DNA of 56,212 nt from Chara braunii (GCA_003427395.1 BFEA01000385.1:990150-1046361), one strand, 5' to 3'. Shown: positions 36,601-48,352, numbered from the stretch's first letter. Notes: generated from the sequence alone by a model not told the origin. Numbers and translations: made by a program.

Positions 36601-36847
36601 TGGGCTTATGGTATATGGAACACTAAAACTTGAAATCCGGACTTGGAACTGGGGCCAAAACTTGGAGATGCGTCCTTCAAAAGAGACTTATAAGACACGA
36701 AGATGGCATAATCTGGGGTGTGTACTGCAATATATTGTATGAATCATTATGCTACACACAGCAGCTCTCTCTACGCGTCTATATGAAATATCTTGGTTGC
36801 GCCATCCACAATTGGTTCTTGCAAGTTGGCCAATCAATTTTTCTTCT

Positions 36848-36966
36848 TCTCTCTCTCTCCCTCCTCCCCCCTGAAATGCGGGGCGCGCTCTGCCGCACCC
36901 TCTCTCTCTCTCTCTCACACACACACACGCACACAAACGCACACACGCACACTCACACTCACACAC
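36848..36966. repeat. (CT)n and (CA)n low-complexity tract
   Basis: CT-rich stretch, interrupted by GGGGCGCGC, then CTCTCT and a CACA/CGCACA run. Confidence 0.85.
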
Positions 36967-38410
36967 ATGCGCATAGACCTTGCTCTCACTCTAAGTCAGT
37001 ATGTAGAGGTGGTCCATGTTAGTCCAAGTGTCCTGAATCATGAGGATGGAATGGGGACCTTTGTAGAAGAAAAATTCTGAAGGTTGTCACACTGATCCAA
37101 TCCAGGGGGTTGTGGGACTTCCTTCTGGGACCTCACGCAGCCTTGTTGTCCCATTCCCATTCGTCCGGGCTGCAGAGTAGGGGTGTTGTCCCCCGTCTAC
37201 AAGCCACTACCAGCCATAGCCGTCCGCCAGTGCGAAGTTTGTTCTCGCGGAATTAATTACCTCGAGTCTGAATAAGTGTAATGTACGAATCCCCCTACGT
37301 CACGCTCCTCCGTCTGGTTGACTCTGTGAGGATTGCCGATGGCGGCGAGCCCAACGTTCACACGGTTCATACTTTTTGAACGGAGTCCGAACAAGCCTGT
37401 TGTCCAAACATGTCGCCTCGGTCCCCCCTGACAACGCTTCCTCGTGTGAGCTGTAGACATCATCGCCAGGCGCCCATCTGGTCCGTGGCCGGAGACCTGG
37501 GTACGGAAGGCTCTGCGTCCACTCTAATGAGCGCGTTGGAGACACTACAGTGACCCCTGGTAGAGCACCTGTTTCCCCGCCGGCCGAGCCGGTACCCGGA
37601 CGCCCAATCGCTGGTGGTTCATCGCTCGTTGTGTGGGCGCAAGTTTCAGCTCCTCTCCCGCGCAAAGGAGCTCGCCGGGTTTAGCGCGGGACGACATGTG
37701 CTCGCTGATAGATCTCAAAGGCATAACATAACATAATTTTTGTGGCTTGCACATCCCACCTTGGATTGTGCCTACTTCCTCACAGTTTCCCGAGGGAGGC
37801 GGAATATTCGTCGGTGCTGGCGCGCGGGGTTGTGATGAGCGCTGAACAGATGAATTTCTGCGGTTTCCTCATGGAAGTACAGGGCAGGAAAGGAAAGGAA
37901 CGGTTGCTGGCGTGGGGATCATTGGTTTGGCGCCCAGCATTACACACGCACGTCATCTGCTTCTTTTTCCGTGGTGGACGATCTAACATTCTTCTTCTGC
38001 GGACAGGTATCATGGCCTGATCACCCGGTGGGCTCTTGCTCTGCTTTCGCTTCGGAGGGCAGGATAGAGAGCGATCAGTCGTTGTCGCACGAGGGAGGGA
38101 GGGAGGGAGGGAGGGAGGCGAGTGTGTTTGGCATGCAAGACTCGGTTTCCGTTGCGAGATAGACGTCATCCGTCGGTGCACATGGTGTATCGAGGAGCTT
38201 CAATCTCTTCTCATAGGAGCTCCCCCGGATATGAGATGGCGACCCGGAGAACGGAGGGGAGGTGGAGGAGGAGGGGGTTATATTGTCATGCTAGGAGAGC
38301 GATGTTAAAAGTGATGGCGGCTGAGGCAAGCAGTACCTCTTCGGACGTCTTTCGCTCTCAGCTTCCCAATAGCAGAGGCGGATGAAACCATATCTTGAAA
38401 CAAGCCTTGG
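36967..38410 (+). promoter_or_regulatory. Region upstream of the PTM-like gene: presumed promoter/5' UTR
   Basis: No gene is recognised in these 1.4 kb. The longest minus-strand frames (121 and 133 codons, 37300-38181) lack motifs. A (GGGA)n tract at about 38093-38119 and several in-frame stops precede the first coding exon; the last stop is at 38396-38398, 12 bases before the ATG. I cannot place a TATA box or transcription start with confidence. A non-coding 5' exon ending before 38411 is possible. Confidence 0.3.
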
Positions 38411-41400
38411 ATGACAGTCTCGTGTTGTGAGTGGAAGGCTGCGAGTCCCTCACCGTGCCCTTTCCTTACCCCGGCGGCCTCTGCCTCGGCCTCCAGCGTT
38501 GTGCGAATGGAGACGGATCAGGGGGAGGGACTGGTGGGACGGCGAGTGAGGAAAGTCTTCGACGACCACGGTGCGTACTGTGGAACCGTGGTAGCCTATG
38601 ATCGCAAGTATGGGTATTTCAGAGTACGTTATGACGATGGGGATGAAGAGGATTTGGATTCTGCGGAGTTGGAGTCGATCATATGCAAGAAAAGGGGAAG
38701 ACCTCGCAAGTCGGATGCGCGTAGCAGTGTGGGAGAGGAAGAAACAAAATCGGGGTCGGCCGGAACTGGGGTGATGGGAAAACTGATGTCGATGGCATCG
38801 CCGAGAGCGAAGAGGGGGAGAGAGAGAAAGCGCGTCGATGGGTTGAAGGGCGGGCTTCCGAGAGGCGGATGCGAGATTGGGGAAATTGTGGGAACGAGTG
38901 ACAGCGACTCCGAAGAGGGAAAACACCGAAGGCGTCCAAGAGTGTCCGGATCAGACGGACGACAAAGGGGGAGCCGTGCTGCCGCCGATTCGATCGGAGG
39001 GCAGGGTGGCGATGGTAGGGACGGCGCCGGGAAGGCGGCAGATACGAATGGGCGATGTACCATGTTGACGAAGGCAAGTTTGTCGAGGGCGACCAAGGTT
39101 GGAATGGAGATGACAGGAAGGAAACGAGAGGAGGGGGAGGGAAAGGAGAAGGGACGCGACGAGAAGCAGAAGGGAGGGGACGGGGCGAAGCAAACGGGGG
39201 GAGAGAGGTTGAAGGAAAAGGAACTCACAATTGACACGAAAGCAATAGTAGAGGGCGAAAGGAAGGCCATGAAGGACACGGAAGGAAAAGTAGAGGGTCG
39301 CAAGAAGGAGACGGAAGGAAAAGTAGAGGGTCGCAAGAAGGAGACGGAAGTGAAGCGGGAGGGGATGCAGACGAAGGAGACAGTAGGGGGAGAAGAAGGG
39401 GAAGAAAAGGGAACGAAGGACGCTCAGGAGGTGTCAGATGGCGGGCCGAAGGGGAAGAGAGATGGCGGCGAGATAAAGAATAGCATGGAGGAGAAGAAAG
39501 GAGAAGGGGCGGCGGAAGTACAGCGCATCGTTCCGAGGGGGCGCGGCGCAGATGCGCAAGGAGAGAGAACGGTAGAACGTCGCCGCTCACGGCGGTTAGA
39601 GCTCGTCGCGTACAATGGACAGAAGGGCGACCCGGTTCGCGGGGTGGAGAAGAGAGGGGGGAAGGAGAAATCGAAATCGTCGCAGCGAGCCTACGGCCCG
39701 AAGAGGTTGAATGGGGAGATATTGACACCGTCGGCGGCGGGAAGAGGGGGACAGAGCGCGGCAGGAAGCACTATTTGTATGCCTATCATTATTCTTCCGG
39801 ACAGTCCATCGCCGGAAAGGAAAATCACGAAGGGAGGAGGAAGTAGCGACGGCCGCGACAGAAGAGAAGGCGGTTTGGGCATCAGAAGCGTGCGGTGGGC
39901 GATGAATGTCTCTGCGTCGCCTGCGTCTCAAAAGAACAGAGGCGATAATGGCGCGACGCCGCGAAGAGAAGTGGAGATAGTGATCCTTCCGGACAGCCCG
40001 CTCAAGGAGAACACAATGTCGACGAGTGGTGGTGATGTTACAGCAGAGGGGCGGAAAGAGACAAAGCCGTCTGCTGAGGCCTGCGGCGCGGGTACAGTGA
40101 ACGTGTGCGCGTCTTCCCCGGAAGGGGATGTTGGATGCGATTCGAAGCGTGCCCAGGAGGCCTTGCGAAGGGACGACTGTTCGCTTACCGCGAGGGTGGC
40201 CGATGAGGAGGGAGGGGAAGGGGAAGAAGCTACTATCGCCGTCTCTGATATGAGAGTGGACGGCGAAACGACGTCCGACGAGGAAAGGAGGGTGGGCGGA
40301 ATTCCTCTTCCTACCACGGCAGCAGCCGGTTTGGTATGTGATGACGGTATTCGTTCTTGTATATCAGGTGGGCGAGAGGAGCGGATTGATGAAGGGAGCT
40401 GTGTGGAAAAGTGTGCGGAGGTCCCGGCGCTGTCGGCACTGCCGGAGAGAAGTTGTACCAAGGAACAGGGGGAGTATAGTGCTGAAAGGACGGGTGGAGG
40501 CGATGGCGGCTGTAACGAGCGAAACTTGGAACCCGTGGCTAGCAAGGCCGCCTCCACGGTGCTCTCGTCGGGGAATGAAAATGAGCCTTCCTTAAGAGAA
40601 GCAGCAGAGGGATTGTGCGTACAGGGAGAGGGCAGGGGGGAGTGGAGACAACCGCCTTCGGATAGCGAGGGCCCTGGTCGTGGAGAAGAAGCTCCGTCCA
40701 CGGGAAAGGAAATGTCGGAGCCAGGCTTGCGATCGTCGACGGCTGTGACTGAGGCAGCGGGGCAGGTGGGTACGGCGCCGGCGGATGACACTAAAGGTTC
40801 CCCAAGCCATTACGGTGATGATGTTGCAATGGCCACGAGGTCTTCAGCACGGAGGAGTGGAGAGGAGGCGCGGAACGAGAGAGAAGAGAGATGTCGTCAA
40901 GACGTCGCGTCCGGGGCGGGGATAGCCAAGGGGAAGAAAGTGGGGACGGGTGTAGGTTTTGAAGGGAGGGATGGTGAGGGGGCGGCAAAGGGATTTTTAT
41001 CGACGCCGCCTCAAGTCATCGCGCGCTTGACGCCACAGGAGACAGGATCTCCTTCTGTGCCCGAAAAGCATGCGGAAGGCGGGGCGGCGCCAGTCAATGC
41101 GGCGAAACCGTTGACAGTCATCAGAACAAGAAGGGACGCGGAGATGGCCTCCGCAAAGGCGGGGAGCGGAGGAGCTGGAGAGAATGGAGAGGGAGGAAGA
41201 GACGAATGCGGGTTAATTACGTCGAGGGAACTGCGAGGCAGTAGCAGTGGCAGGAGGAAGGAGCTGAAACACAGGACCGGTCCTTCTGGCATCAAGAGAC
41301 GTCGAGGTTGCAATGGGGAGAAGAAGGCGGAATCATCTACATCGCAGCTCGTGATCTGCCTCGCCGCCACGTCGTGGCAGCAGGGCGTGAATGTCAAGAC

Positions 41401-42882
41401 AGCTGAAAATGCTGGCCTCCTAGAAGCGATGGGCTCTCCTTCCTCCTCCGCGAACCCGGTCTCGCCGCCTGCTAGCTCGGCGAAAGAAGGAACGAGGATC
41501 AGTCGCCTGGTCGCGGCATCGGCAGAAGCAGTCGCGGACGGGGGAAAAAGAGCGTTAGGAGGAGGGGGAGGAACCGGTGGGGGAGAATCGGAGGGAGAGA
41601 GTGACCAGGATCAAGTGCGACGCGCTATGGAGAACGACTGTGCCAGCTGCTCGTTGCCGCTTGTAGGGCGAGAGGAGCAAGAGAGACTACTGGGAGCGGG
41701 GGCACAGGAGGTGATGGTGGTGGTTCGAGGGAAGGGAGAGTTACTGACAGTGTTTGGCGAAGAGGAGGAGCGTGCGGCCCAGCAGCAGCTGAACGCCAGA
41801 CGAGTAGGTCGTCTGGCGAAAGGCGATAACCGTGCTGAGTTAGTAGAGAGGAGTGCGCCCTCTACCCCCGCGGAAGGTTCGGCGCAACAACGGCAGCCGG
41901 TTAAGTCAGAGGGGATGGTAGACAAGGGGGAGAGCGGCGAAGGGGGCGATGAGAGGGCTGCTGTGGTTGCAACCCAGTGCGCGTCGTTGGCTGGGATGCG
42001 GGAGACGAGAGCGCAAGCCAAGGAGAGAGAAAAGGCGCGAGAGGTGGGGAAGGTGCTTTCCCCGCCGAGGTCGTCTAGCAGCAAGCGAGTTAGGGCGCCT
42101 GTAGAGTTGGCTGAGGCAGTACGCCAAGCAAGGGGGGCGGGGGAGGGTGGCGGAGAGGAGGCTGTTGAGCCGGCGGCGAAACGGTCGCGCGTCTCCTTTC
42201 GCACCGATGGCATGCTGTCGTCAGACGACGCGGTGTCGCTGAGGCCTCATCGCGCAACGTCGGGGAGGAGGGAGGAGGTGAGAGCGAAATTGAAGAACAA
42301 GCTCGGGAAAGGAGGGGGGAACGATGGCCAAAAGGGATCACAAGAGCAGGAGAAGGCTGGTGTGGACGACGGCGATGAGGATGGCGAGGAAGAAGACGAC
42401 GACGACGAGGACTATGACGTGTGCGCTGAACGGCGCGGGCCATCACGGGGGGAAGACGCGAAGGAGGGACGCCTTCGAAGAAGAGTGATTTCGTCGACAC
42501 CTACGAGGGGAGAGGGAGAGAGCGAAGGTGAAGACGGGGTTCCGAGAGAGGCACCAGATGCGAGGGGCGGGAACGACGAGCCTCCGCCCCGTCTTCTTCT
42601 GCCGCCGTTGCCCCCTTGCAAACCCCTCCCGCAGTCGTCTTTGGATTTGCCTGTGCCGGCGAATTGCGTCAGCGAGTTGATGGGTGTTTACGCCATGCTC
42701 AGGACCTTCAGTCTTCGCTTGTTCCTCAGCCCTTTTACCTTCGAGACGTTCTGCGGCGCATTGACCTGCAAGAAAGTCAACTCCTTGGTCGACGGAATCC
42801 ACCTGGCGTTGTTGAAGGTGCTTCACCAGCGATTCTTGCAAGCGGCGGAAGATGTCAGAGGGAAGAAATGGCCATGCGTAAG
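38411..42882 (+). CDS. PTM-like: PTM-like DDT/PHD chromatin protein, exon 1 (Tudor, AT-hook, disordered region, DDT)
   Basis: The exon encodes residues 1-1490. A Tudor-like fold lies at about 41-90 (LVGRRVRKVFDDHG..FRVRYDDGDEEDLDS), followed directly by an AT-hook, KKRGRPRK, at 92-99. About 1,300 residues of Lys/Glu/Gly/Ser-rich, probably disordered sequence follow, including an acidic run near 1320-1336. A DDT domain sits at about 1411-1476 (LPVPANCVSELMGVYAMLRTF, then LFLSPFTFETFCGAL). This order matches plant PTM and its paralogues, nuclear DDT-PHD-WHIM proteins tied to ISWI-type remodelling; in Arabidopsis PTM was proposed to carry plastid signals to the nucleus, a role later disputed. 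ATG 38411 is the first after an in-frame stop; ATG 38507 (residue 33) is a good alternative. The donor AAG|GTGAGA at 42882/42883 gives the phase needed by exon 2. The long linker is unusual for the family. Confidence 0.9.
39281..39346 (+). repeat. 33-bp in-frame tandem duplication in exon 1
   Basis: Two identical 33-bp units (39281-39313, 39314-39346) encode EGKVEGRKKET twice. This shows recent replication-slippage growth of the linker without frame loss. Confidence 0.9.
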
Positions 42883-43269
42883 GTGAGAGAGAGAGATGCC
42901 GCGATTATGCCTCTCGATCTTTTGTTGTGGACGGAAGGATAGTGTGTGTAATGGGAGTCCCACCAAGTGCGTTTCAAAAGTTGGGTTTATCGGACTTTAT
43001 TATCCTCCCGTCGATACGTGCATGCGTTTTTTACGCACACAAACACTGGTACTACCGAACCGACTACCTATTTACAGACGTCGTTTCCCCATTCCATAGA
43101 CATACCATTTGTTGTTATACGAAGGCTATTGGAGTTTCGGTGGGACGGCACAGCTATGACAAGCGGAATGCCAGTTAGACACTTCCTCAGGCCACTTACC
43201 CGCAAGAATCGTTGCATGGAGGTAGATTCGGAGCAGGATCCGGCCGCGAATGGACCGAAGACACTCTAA

Positions 43270-43640
43270 TCAAGACAATCCGTCACCAAATCGATTAAGC
43301 TAATCAACCACTCAATCAACGGTTTAATCGACCGCTCAATCAACCCCCTAATCAACCCTTCAATCAGAGTTCCCCCCCCCCCCTTCAATCGACCATTTTC
43401 GATAAAACCATATCTAATCAACCGCCCAATCGATCGCTATATCTGCTCCACTCAATCTGCCGCACTCGATAAGTCACGAGCAATCAACTACAACACTCCT
43501 CAAGGAGCCTTTCAATCAATCACCCTCCGCGGACCACTCACTTAATCACTCAACTCGACCACTCATCAACTATTCAGCATCCACCCAGTCAACCGCTCAG
43601 TCATACTAGTTAACTAGCAGATCCACACGTTTGCCCAATT

Positions 43641-43671
<31 letters not shown>

Positions 43672-43880
43672 GAATCAATCGCACAATCAATTGATTAATT
43701 AACAACCAACCAATCAGTCAGCCATTCTGTCACTCAATCAAGCACGTAATGGCCCGAGTTAATCGGCCAGTCATTAGCCAATCAATCAATCAACCAACCA
43801 ATCAATCAACCAACCAACCGATCAATCAACCAACCGATCAATCAACCAACCAACCAATCAATCAACCAACCAATCCATCG
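43270..43880. repeat. Degenerate (CAAT)n / (CAAC)n tract
   Basis: About 600 bp of AATC, CAATCAAC and CAACCAAC units. Purest at about 43640-43680 and 43780-43875, more diverged elsewhere. Confidence 0.85.
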
Positions 43881-45307
43881 GTCATTTGGATTGTTAATAA
43901 TCATGCAGTGGGCAATTGTTGAGCTGGTGCGATCGTTGGTTCTTCTTATGGATGATTTAGATGACACGTATTTGTCGATGACAATCAGCAAGATCAGGGA
44001 GCTTGCTAAGGATTCAGAAGTCAAGCTTGTCACTGTTCTTCTGAATTATTGATCCTGCCGTTGACGATTCAGGCAGGCCAACGGCGTGGTTGGCGTCTAT
44101 AGGCGTTATATTTCCCTCGCGTTAGAGGCGGGGTCGTCTGAAAGCGACCGGACGAAGGCGGAAGCGCAAACGTGCATGATGGTCTGGGAAGTAGCATTCA
44201 TTGATCAGCAAGCACCAAAAAAAATGTCCATACTTGCTGGGCGATCTCTCGGTGTCAGACACTATAGGGAACACTGAATCTCGGGAGCAACGGGATCAGA
44301 TCTTTAGCCAACGGCTATTACTATAATTGGAAAAGGCTACAGGAGGTGGTAAAACTTGGGTGCTGCTGGGGTTCCGAATGGTTGACGTCTCATCCTTTAC
44401 GCGGCCAGGCATTGTTCTTGTTTAATAATTGGACATAATTGGATCGAGGAAAGGATAGCTGTACGCTATATTTATGTTTGCGTCGCCGGGCAGATCAGAT
44501 TGGAATTTTGATTGATTGGCCGCTTTGATTGGGATAAGCGATTAGTATGTGCACCATTTAGACCAGTTATTTGACCAGAAGATCGGACCGCTTCGTTGTT
44601 CTTTGGGCACGAATGCCGGGTATGTTTCGAGTCCTCTTCAGGAAGGCAAGCGATGGTGCGTCGAGGTATCGGGCCGAAGAATGTAGGTTTTTGTTGGGTA
44701 CGAGCGGATAGTGACACGCATAGCCGTTGTTGGGGACAGTAATTCTTTTGTGTGAATCTTGGCAGCGTACATCTTACTTGGGGTTAACGTTGTCGTCGTC
44801 TTCATTGTCCTACTCGTCCATCCGTCCGGCCATCATGATTGTCATCATCATCATCAGCATTGTGATCATTGTGGTCATCATTCGGAGAGGTAGCAAAGGG
44901 GGGCCAAGGATGAGCAGGAGCTTCTTGGTTGTGGTGTCATCAGTTTCTGACCTCTGGCGGGGTGATAATGGTGGATGAGGTGGATGATGACGAGTATGGG
45001 GGAGAGGAGCAGATGAGCAGGGGAAAGAGGTGTGTTCAGGTTATCTACGTGTTTTGCGGAGTAGTGTGTTGACGATGATCATAGTGGTCCAGTGATAGTG
45101 TGGTCTTAATAAGGGCCTTGGGTGGGAGGGTAGGAAGCTGGACAGAACGTCGATAGTGTCAGGGGCTACCACGTTTATTTCGTTTCATGAAATGGGAACT
45201 GGCCACATCGACCAGAAATTGAGAACGAGCTGGTTGGTGTGCTCTTGGGTATGGTGTGAAGGCCTGTGATGTTTGGGTGTGGGGGTTCCTACTCGGCGTC
45301 GTCGAGC

Positions 45308-45890
45308 GGAGATCTCTCTCTCATCTGCCTCCTCTATCTCTCCTCTTCGTCTCTTTCCTTTGTCTCCTCTTTCTCCTCTTTCTCCACTTACCTTCCTCCG
45401 GCTCTCCTTCCTGTCTCCTCTCTCCACTCTCCTTTCTCCGTCTCTCCTCTCCTCTCCTGTCTCCCTTCTCCTCTCTCTCTCTCCCCTCCCCTCTCTCCTC
45501 TCCTCTTTTGTTGCTCTCCTCTGTCGCTTTTCTTCTTGCTCTCCCCTCTGCGCTCTCCTCTCTCCTCTTTTTCTCTCTTCCTCTCTTCTTTTGCCCTCCT
45601 CTCTCCGCTCTCCTCTCTCCTCCTCTGCTCTCCTTTACTTCGTCTCCCTCCCCTCCCGTCTTCGAAACTCTTTTCTCGCACCGCCTCCCCGCCTCCCTCC
45701 CTCTACCTCTCTCTCTCGTTCCCCCTTACTACTGTTCCGAGCACCTCCCTTCTCCAGCCCTCTCTTTCTCGTTCCCCCTTCACCACTCTTCCGAGCATCT
45801 CGCTATCCCAGCCTCTCTCGTTCCTGCTTCACTAGTCTCTGAGGGCCTCCCACTCCCAGCCTCTCTTTCCCCTGTCTCACACGCGCTGTG
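45308..45890. repeat. ~580-bp polypyrimidine (C/T) tract
   Basis: Almost only C and T on the plus strand (TCTCC, CTCTTT, CTCCCT motifs) with rare purines. Leu/Ser/Pro frames of up to 241 codons here are compositional artefacts. Confidence 0.95.
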
Positions 45891-46049
45891 CGCCCACACG
45901 CACACCCACACATTACATCATCCCCTGTCGGCGACACGCCAACAGACACGGCTATTTGTCATCGACCATTTTGCCGGTTGAGATTGACAGCCGCCGTCAT
46001 CGCACCGTTGGCAATATTTCATCCGACTCCCGAAACTTGTTTGTATCAC

Positions 46050-46109
46050 CTTTTGCCGGATGAAAGGTCTGTTTGTCATCGACCATTTTGCCGGATGAAA
46101 GGTCTGTTT
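46050..46109. repeat. 35-bp direct repeat
   Basis: TTTTGCCGGATGAAAGGTCTGTTT begins at 46051 and again at 46086. A third, partial version lies near 45967 (CCATTTTGCCGGTTGAGA). Confidence 0.8.
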
Positions 46110-46243
46110 ATAACCTTTCACTGGCAAACATTCTTCACGATTTTTCTTAGATGTGCTGATCACTGGCATGAAGTACGGAGAATACAGACAGCAAATGCAG
46201 AGGGTGAAAGTCGAAACAGTTGGAGCGAGATCGATAGCGAGAT

Positions 46244-46710
46244 AGGGAGAAGGTGGTAGGGAGGGGAGAGAGAGGGGAAAGAAACCGAGGCGAGGAGGGA
46301 GGGCGAGGGGTAGGAGAGAAGTTGGCGGGAAGTGAAATGATGAGGGAGAAGGGGCGTCGAGAGGGAGGAAGCGAGATAAGGGAGGTGGGAAAGAAGAGGA
46401 AGGTTAGCGAGGACGGAGCGACTTGGCGGGAAGTGAAATGATGAGGGAGAAGGGGCGTCGAGAGGGAGGAAGCGAGATAAGGAGGTGGGAAAGAAGAGGA
46501 AGGTTAGCGAGGACGGAGCGACTGAGGGGTTTCCTGCGTACAGATAAGGGATGGAGATCGAGAGCGGAAGAGAGGAGAACGGAACGGCTGAAGAGTAGAG
46601 GAGTCCCAGAAACAGGGGGAAAAGAAATAGTCGGATTAGGACGAGGAGAAGGATGAGGGGAATGGTAGGGAGTAAGCGAGAACGAGGATGAGGAGAATGG
46701 CAAGGTGTAG
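46244..46710. repeat. Polypurine (G/A) tract with a 101-bp tandem duplication
   Basis: G/A-rich for about 460 bp. Bases 46322-46422 and 46423-46522 are near-identical copies; copy 2 lacks one G in GATAAGG(G)AGG. It lies about 350 bp after the polypyrimidine tract, so the two could pair in the transcript. Confidence 0.9.
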
Positions 46711-46819
46711 GAAGAGGAGGATAACTGGGTAGAGGAGAACCAGAAGCACCCACCAGGATGAAATGGCGTAAAAAAAAAAGACATCAAAGAGACAATTCGT
46801 AGTGGTATAACGTTATTGT

Positions 46820-46915
46820 GGCATAACAGGGAGAAGGATTCGACCCTGGTCCATTAGGTTAAACCACTGCAGTACTTCTTAGAGTCGTGCCCGTTACGTT
46901 AACGCGCCACGATTT
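46820..46915 (-). repeat. tRNA-like block, possible SINE head
   Basis: On the minus strand GGGTCGAATCC (plus 46836-46846) matches 10 of 11 B-box positions. TGGCGCGTTAACGTAACGGG (plus 46890-46909) resembles a D-arm/A-box. Spacing (~64 nt) needs a long variable region. The anticodon stem is weak, so this is more likely a tRNA-derived repeat than a gene. Confidence 0.3.
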
Positions 46916-47068
46916 AAGGAAACGTACGGGCTCTACTACAGGAGCGCCCAAATTCATCCGACTAGAAACGTTTCTACTCTATTTTTTTTTCCGCGGCCGA
47001 TAGCTGGGCCAAGTACTGGTGGTTTAAAAGCCAAATGCTGTATCAACAATGCTATACACGCAGGATCC

Positions 47069-47079
47069 AGATAGGCTTA

Positions 47080-47117
<38 letters not shown>

Positions 47118-47127
47118 TAGGCTTAGT
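47069..47127 (+). mobile_element. Poly(A)-only retroposition footprint with 13-bp target duplication
   Basis: AGATAGGCTTAGT at 47069-47081 recurs exactly at 47115-47127. Between them lie only GT and about 32 A. A direct repeat around a bare poly(A) tail is what target-primed reverse transcription leaves when the new copy is truncated almost completely. Confidence 0.8.
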
Positions 47128-47713
47128 CGAATTTGAACATACAATATCGCCATATGAGCGAGATAGGAACAGTAGTAGGGGCAGGAAGGAGAAGAAGAAA
47201 AGGAGTTGGGAAATAGACTGCTTTTTCCTGCTGAGCTTTCCATTTTCTAGACCAGTGTACTCTTATGTTATACAAAACACTCTTCTGGCTTGTTGTAGTC
47301 GATTTCTCTTTCGTGAATCAACAGGCTATCATGTTCTTCTTTCCACCGAGACTCGGTCATCTCGAATGAACACGGAATAATCGGACCCGTCGCCCATTCA
47401 TTATTCTTAACAATCTACCCAAATCCAATGGCCTCCTTCTGAGTTTGGCGGCTCTGTGTCAAGCTCTCATTTCATCACGTAGATCAGATTGCTTAGGGAG
47501 GTTGCTCAAAGATCATGCCGAGCGAATGGTGAGAGATGTGTGGAGCCTTGTGGCACATGCCATGTGATTGCTGTCGCGGCTGGAGGCGCTGCCTATGCTA
47601 AGGTGATGACGACACTCTGCAGTAGGGCCGCAGTGTGTCCGCCGTAGTCGACCAGCTCACGGCCGTTACACTCGGGGGCCAAATTTTGAACTCCCACGGG
47701 AACAGTAATGGTA

Positions 47714-47741
47714 AAAAAAAAAAAAAAGAAAGAAAAAAAGT
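47714..47741. repeat. A-rich tract, possible third retroposition footprint
   Basis: A15GAAAGA7 flanked by GTAATGGTA and GTTATGGTA (8 of 9 identical). Weaker than the sites at 47069 and 48243 because the flank match is short and imperfect. Confidence 0.3.
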
Positions 47742-48077
47742 TATGGTAATGCCGCGGGGAGTGCGAGATAGTATGAAACAAGAGGAGCATGCAGCTTTGT
47801 GTGATCTTCTCCTATCTAAGACTCTCGCTCTCGAAGGGCGTGAGCCATGCTACAAAAACTGTGGGACCACCTTCGTCGGCATTTATTAGAATGATGGTGG
47901 TATGTCGTAGAGGGGCAGCTGTGAAAAGGGGGCACGTTCTGAGGGGTGCGAATGGTATTTAGCCTGAACTTAGGAGGCCGGTTTCAGGCATTTCCAGGTC
48001 TGTGTCATTCATCCGGCAACAAGAGGCTGTTCTGTTTCCTCTCAAAAGTAACTAACGCAGTGGTTCGACGGTTGACT

Positions 48078-48142
48078 TGATGAACACTACATTGTTTACG
48101 CCAGCAATGTTGATGAACACTACATTGTTTACGCCAGCAATC
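48078..48142. repeat. 33-bp tandem duplication
   Basis: TGATGAACACTACATTGTTT then ACGCCAGCAATGT at 48078-48110, repeated from 48111 with identity to the AAT near 48141. Confidence 0.9.
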
Positions 48143-48257
48143 ACACTACCCGGGTAGTTTGTGTGCTTACTATTCCATGATATTATGATGATTCCAGAAA
48201 GCGGAAGAAATAAACGAAGGTTATACACATGCACGAAATAAGAAGTCAAACCAAGGT

Positions 48258-48352
48258 ATATCTTTCTCGGCCTTTTGGCTAAGATCAAGTGTAGTTTCTG
48301 TTCTGATCAGTTTAATATCTGATCCAAAAAAAAAAAAAAAAAAAAAAAAAAA
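48258..48352 (+). pseudogene. Truncated U2 snRNA retropseudogene with poly(A) tail
   Basis: ATATCTTTCTCGGCCTTTTG, then GCTAAGATCAAGTGTAG and TTTAATATCTGAT, is the 5' ~66 nt of U2 spliceosomal RNA. The branch-site recognition element reads GUAGUU instead of the invariant GUAGUA. The Sm site and 3' stem-loops are missing. About 27 A follow directly. The whole is bounded by an exact 13-bp duplication, AAGTCAAACCAAG, at 48243-48255 and 48351-48363. This is a LINE-machinery retrocopy, not a functional U2 gene, and it sits in sense orientation inside the intron. Confidence 0.92.

Noticed and set aside
37560-37600. tRNA D-arm-like string GGTAGAGCACCTG
   Set aside because: No matching T-arm or acceptor stem at tRNA spacing.
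38450-42841. Long minus-strand frames (up to 287 codons) opposite exon 1
   Set aside because: They are shadows of a GC-rich, codon-biased plus-strand exon whose domains are recognisable; the minus frames are Ser/Pro/Leu-rich and motif-free.
45256-45981. 241-codon Leu/Ser/Pro frame and parallel frames of 189 codons
   Set aside because: All three plus frames are open simply because the tract is almost pure C/T and cannot encode stops.
48258-48325. Functional U2 snRNA gene
   Set aside because: Lacks the Sm site and 3' stem-loops, has an altered branch-site element, and is bounded by poly(A) and a target duplication.
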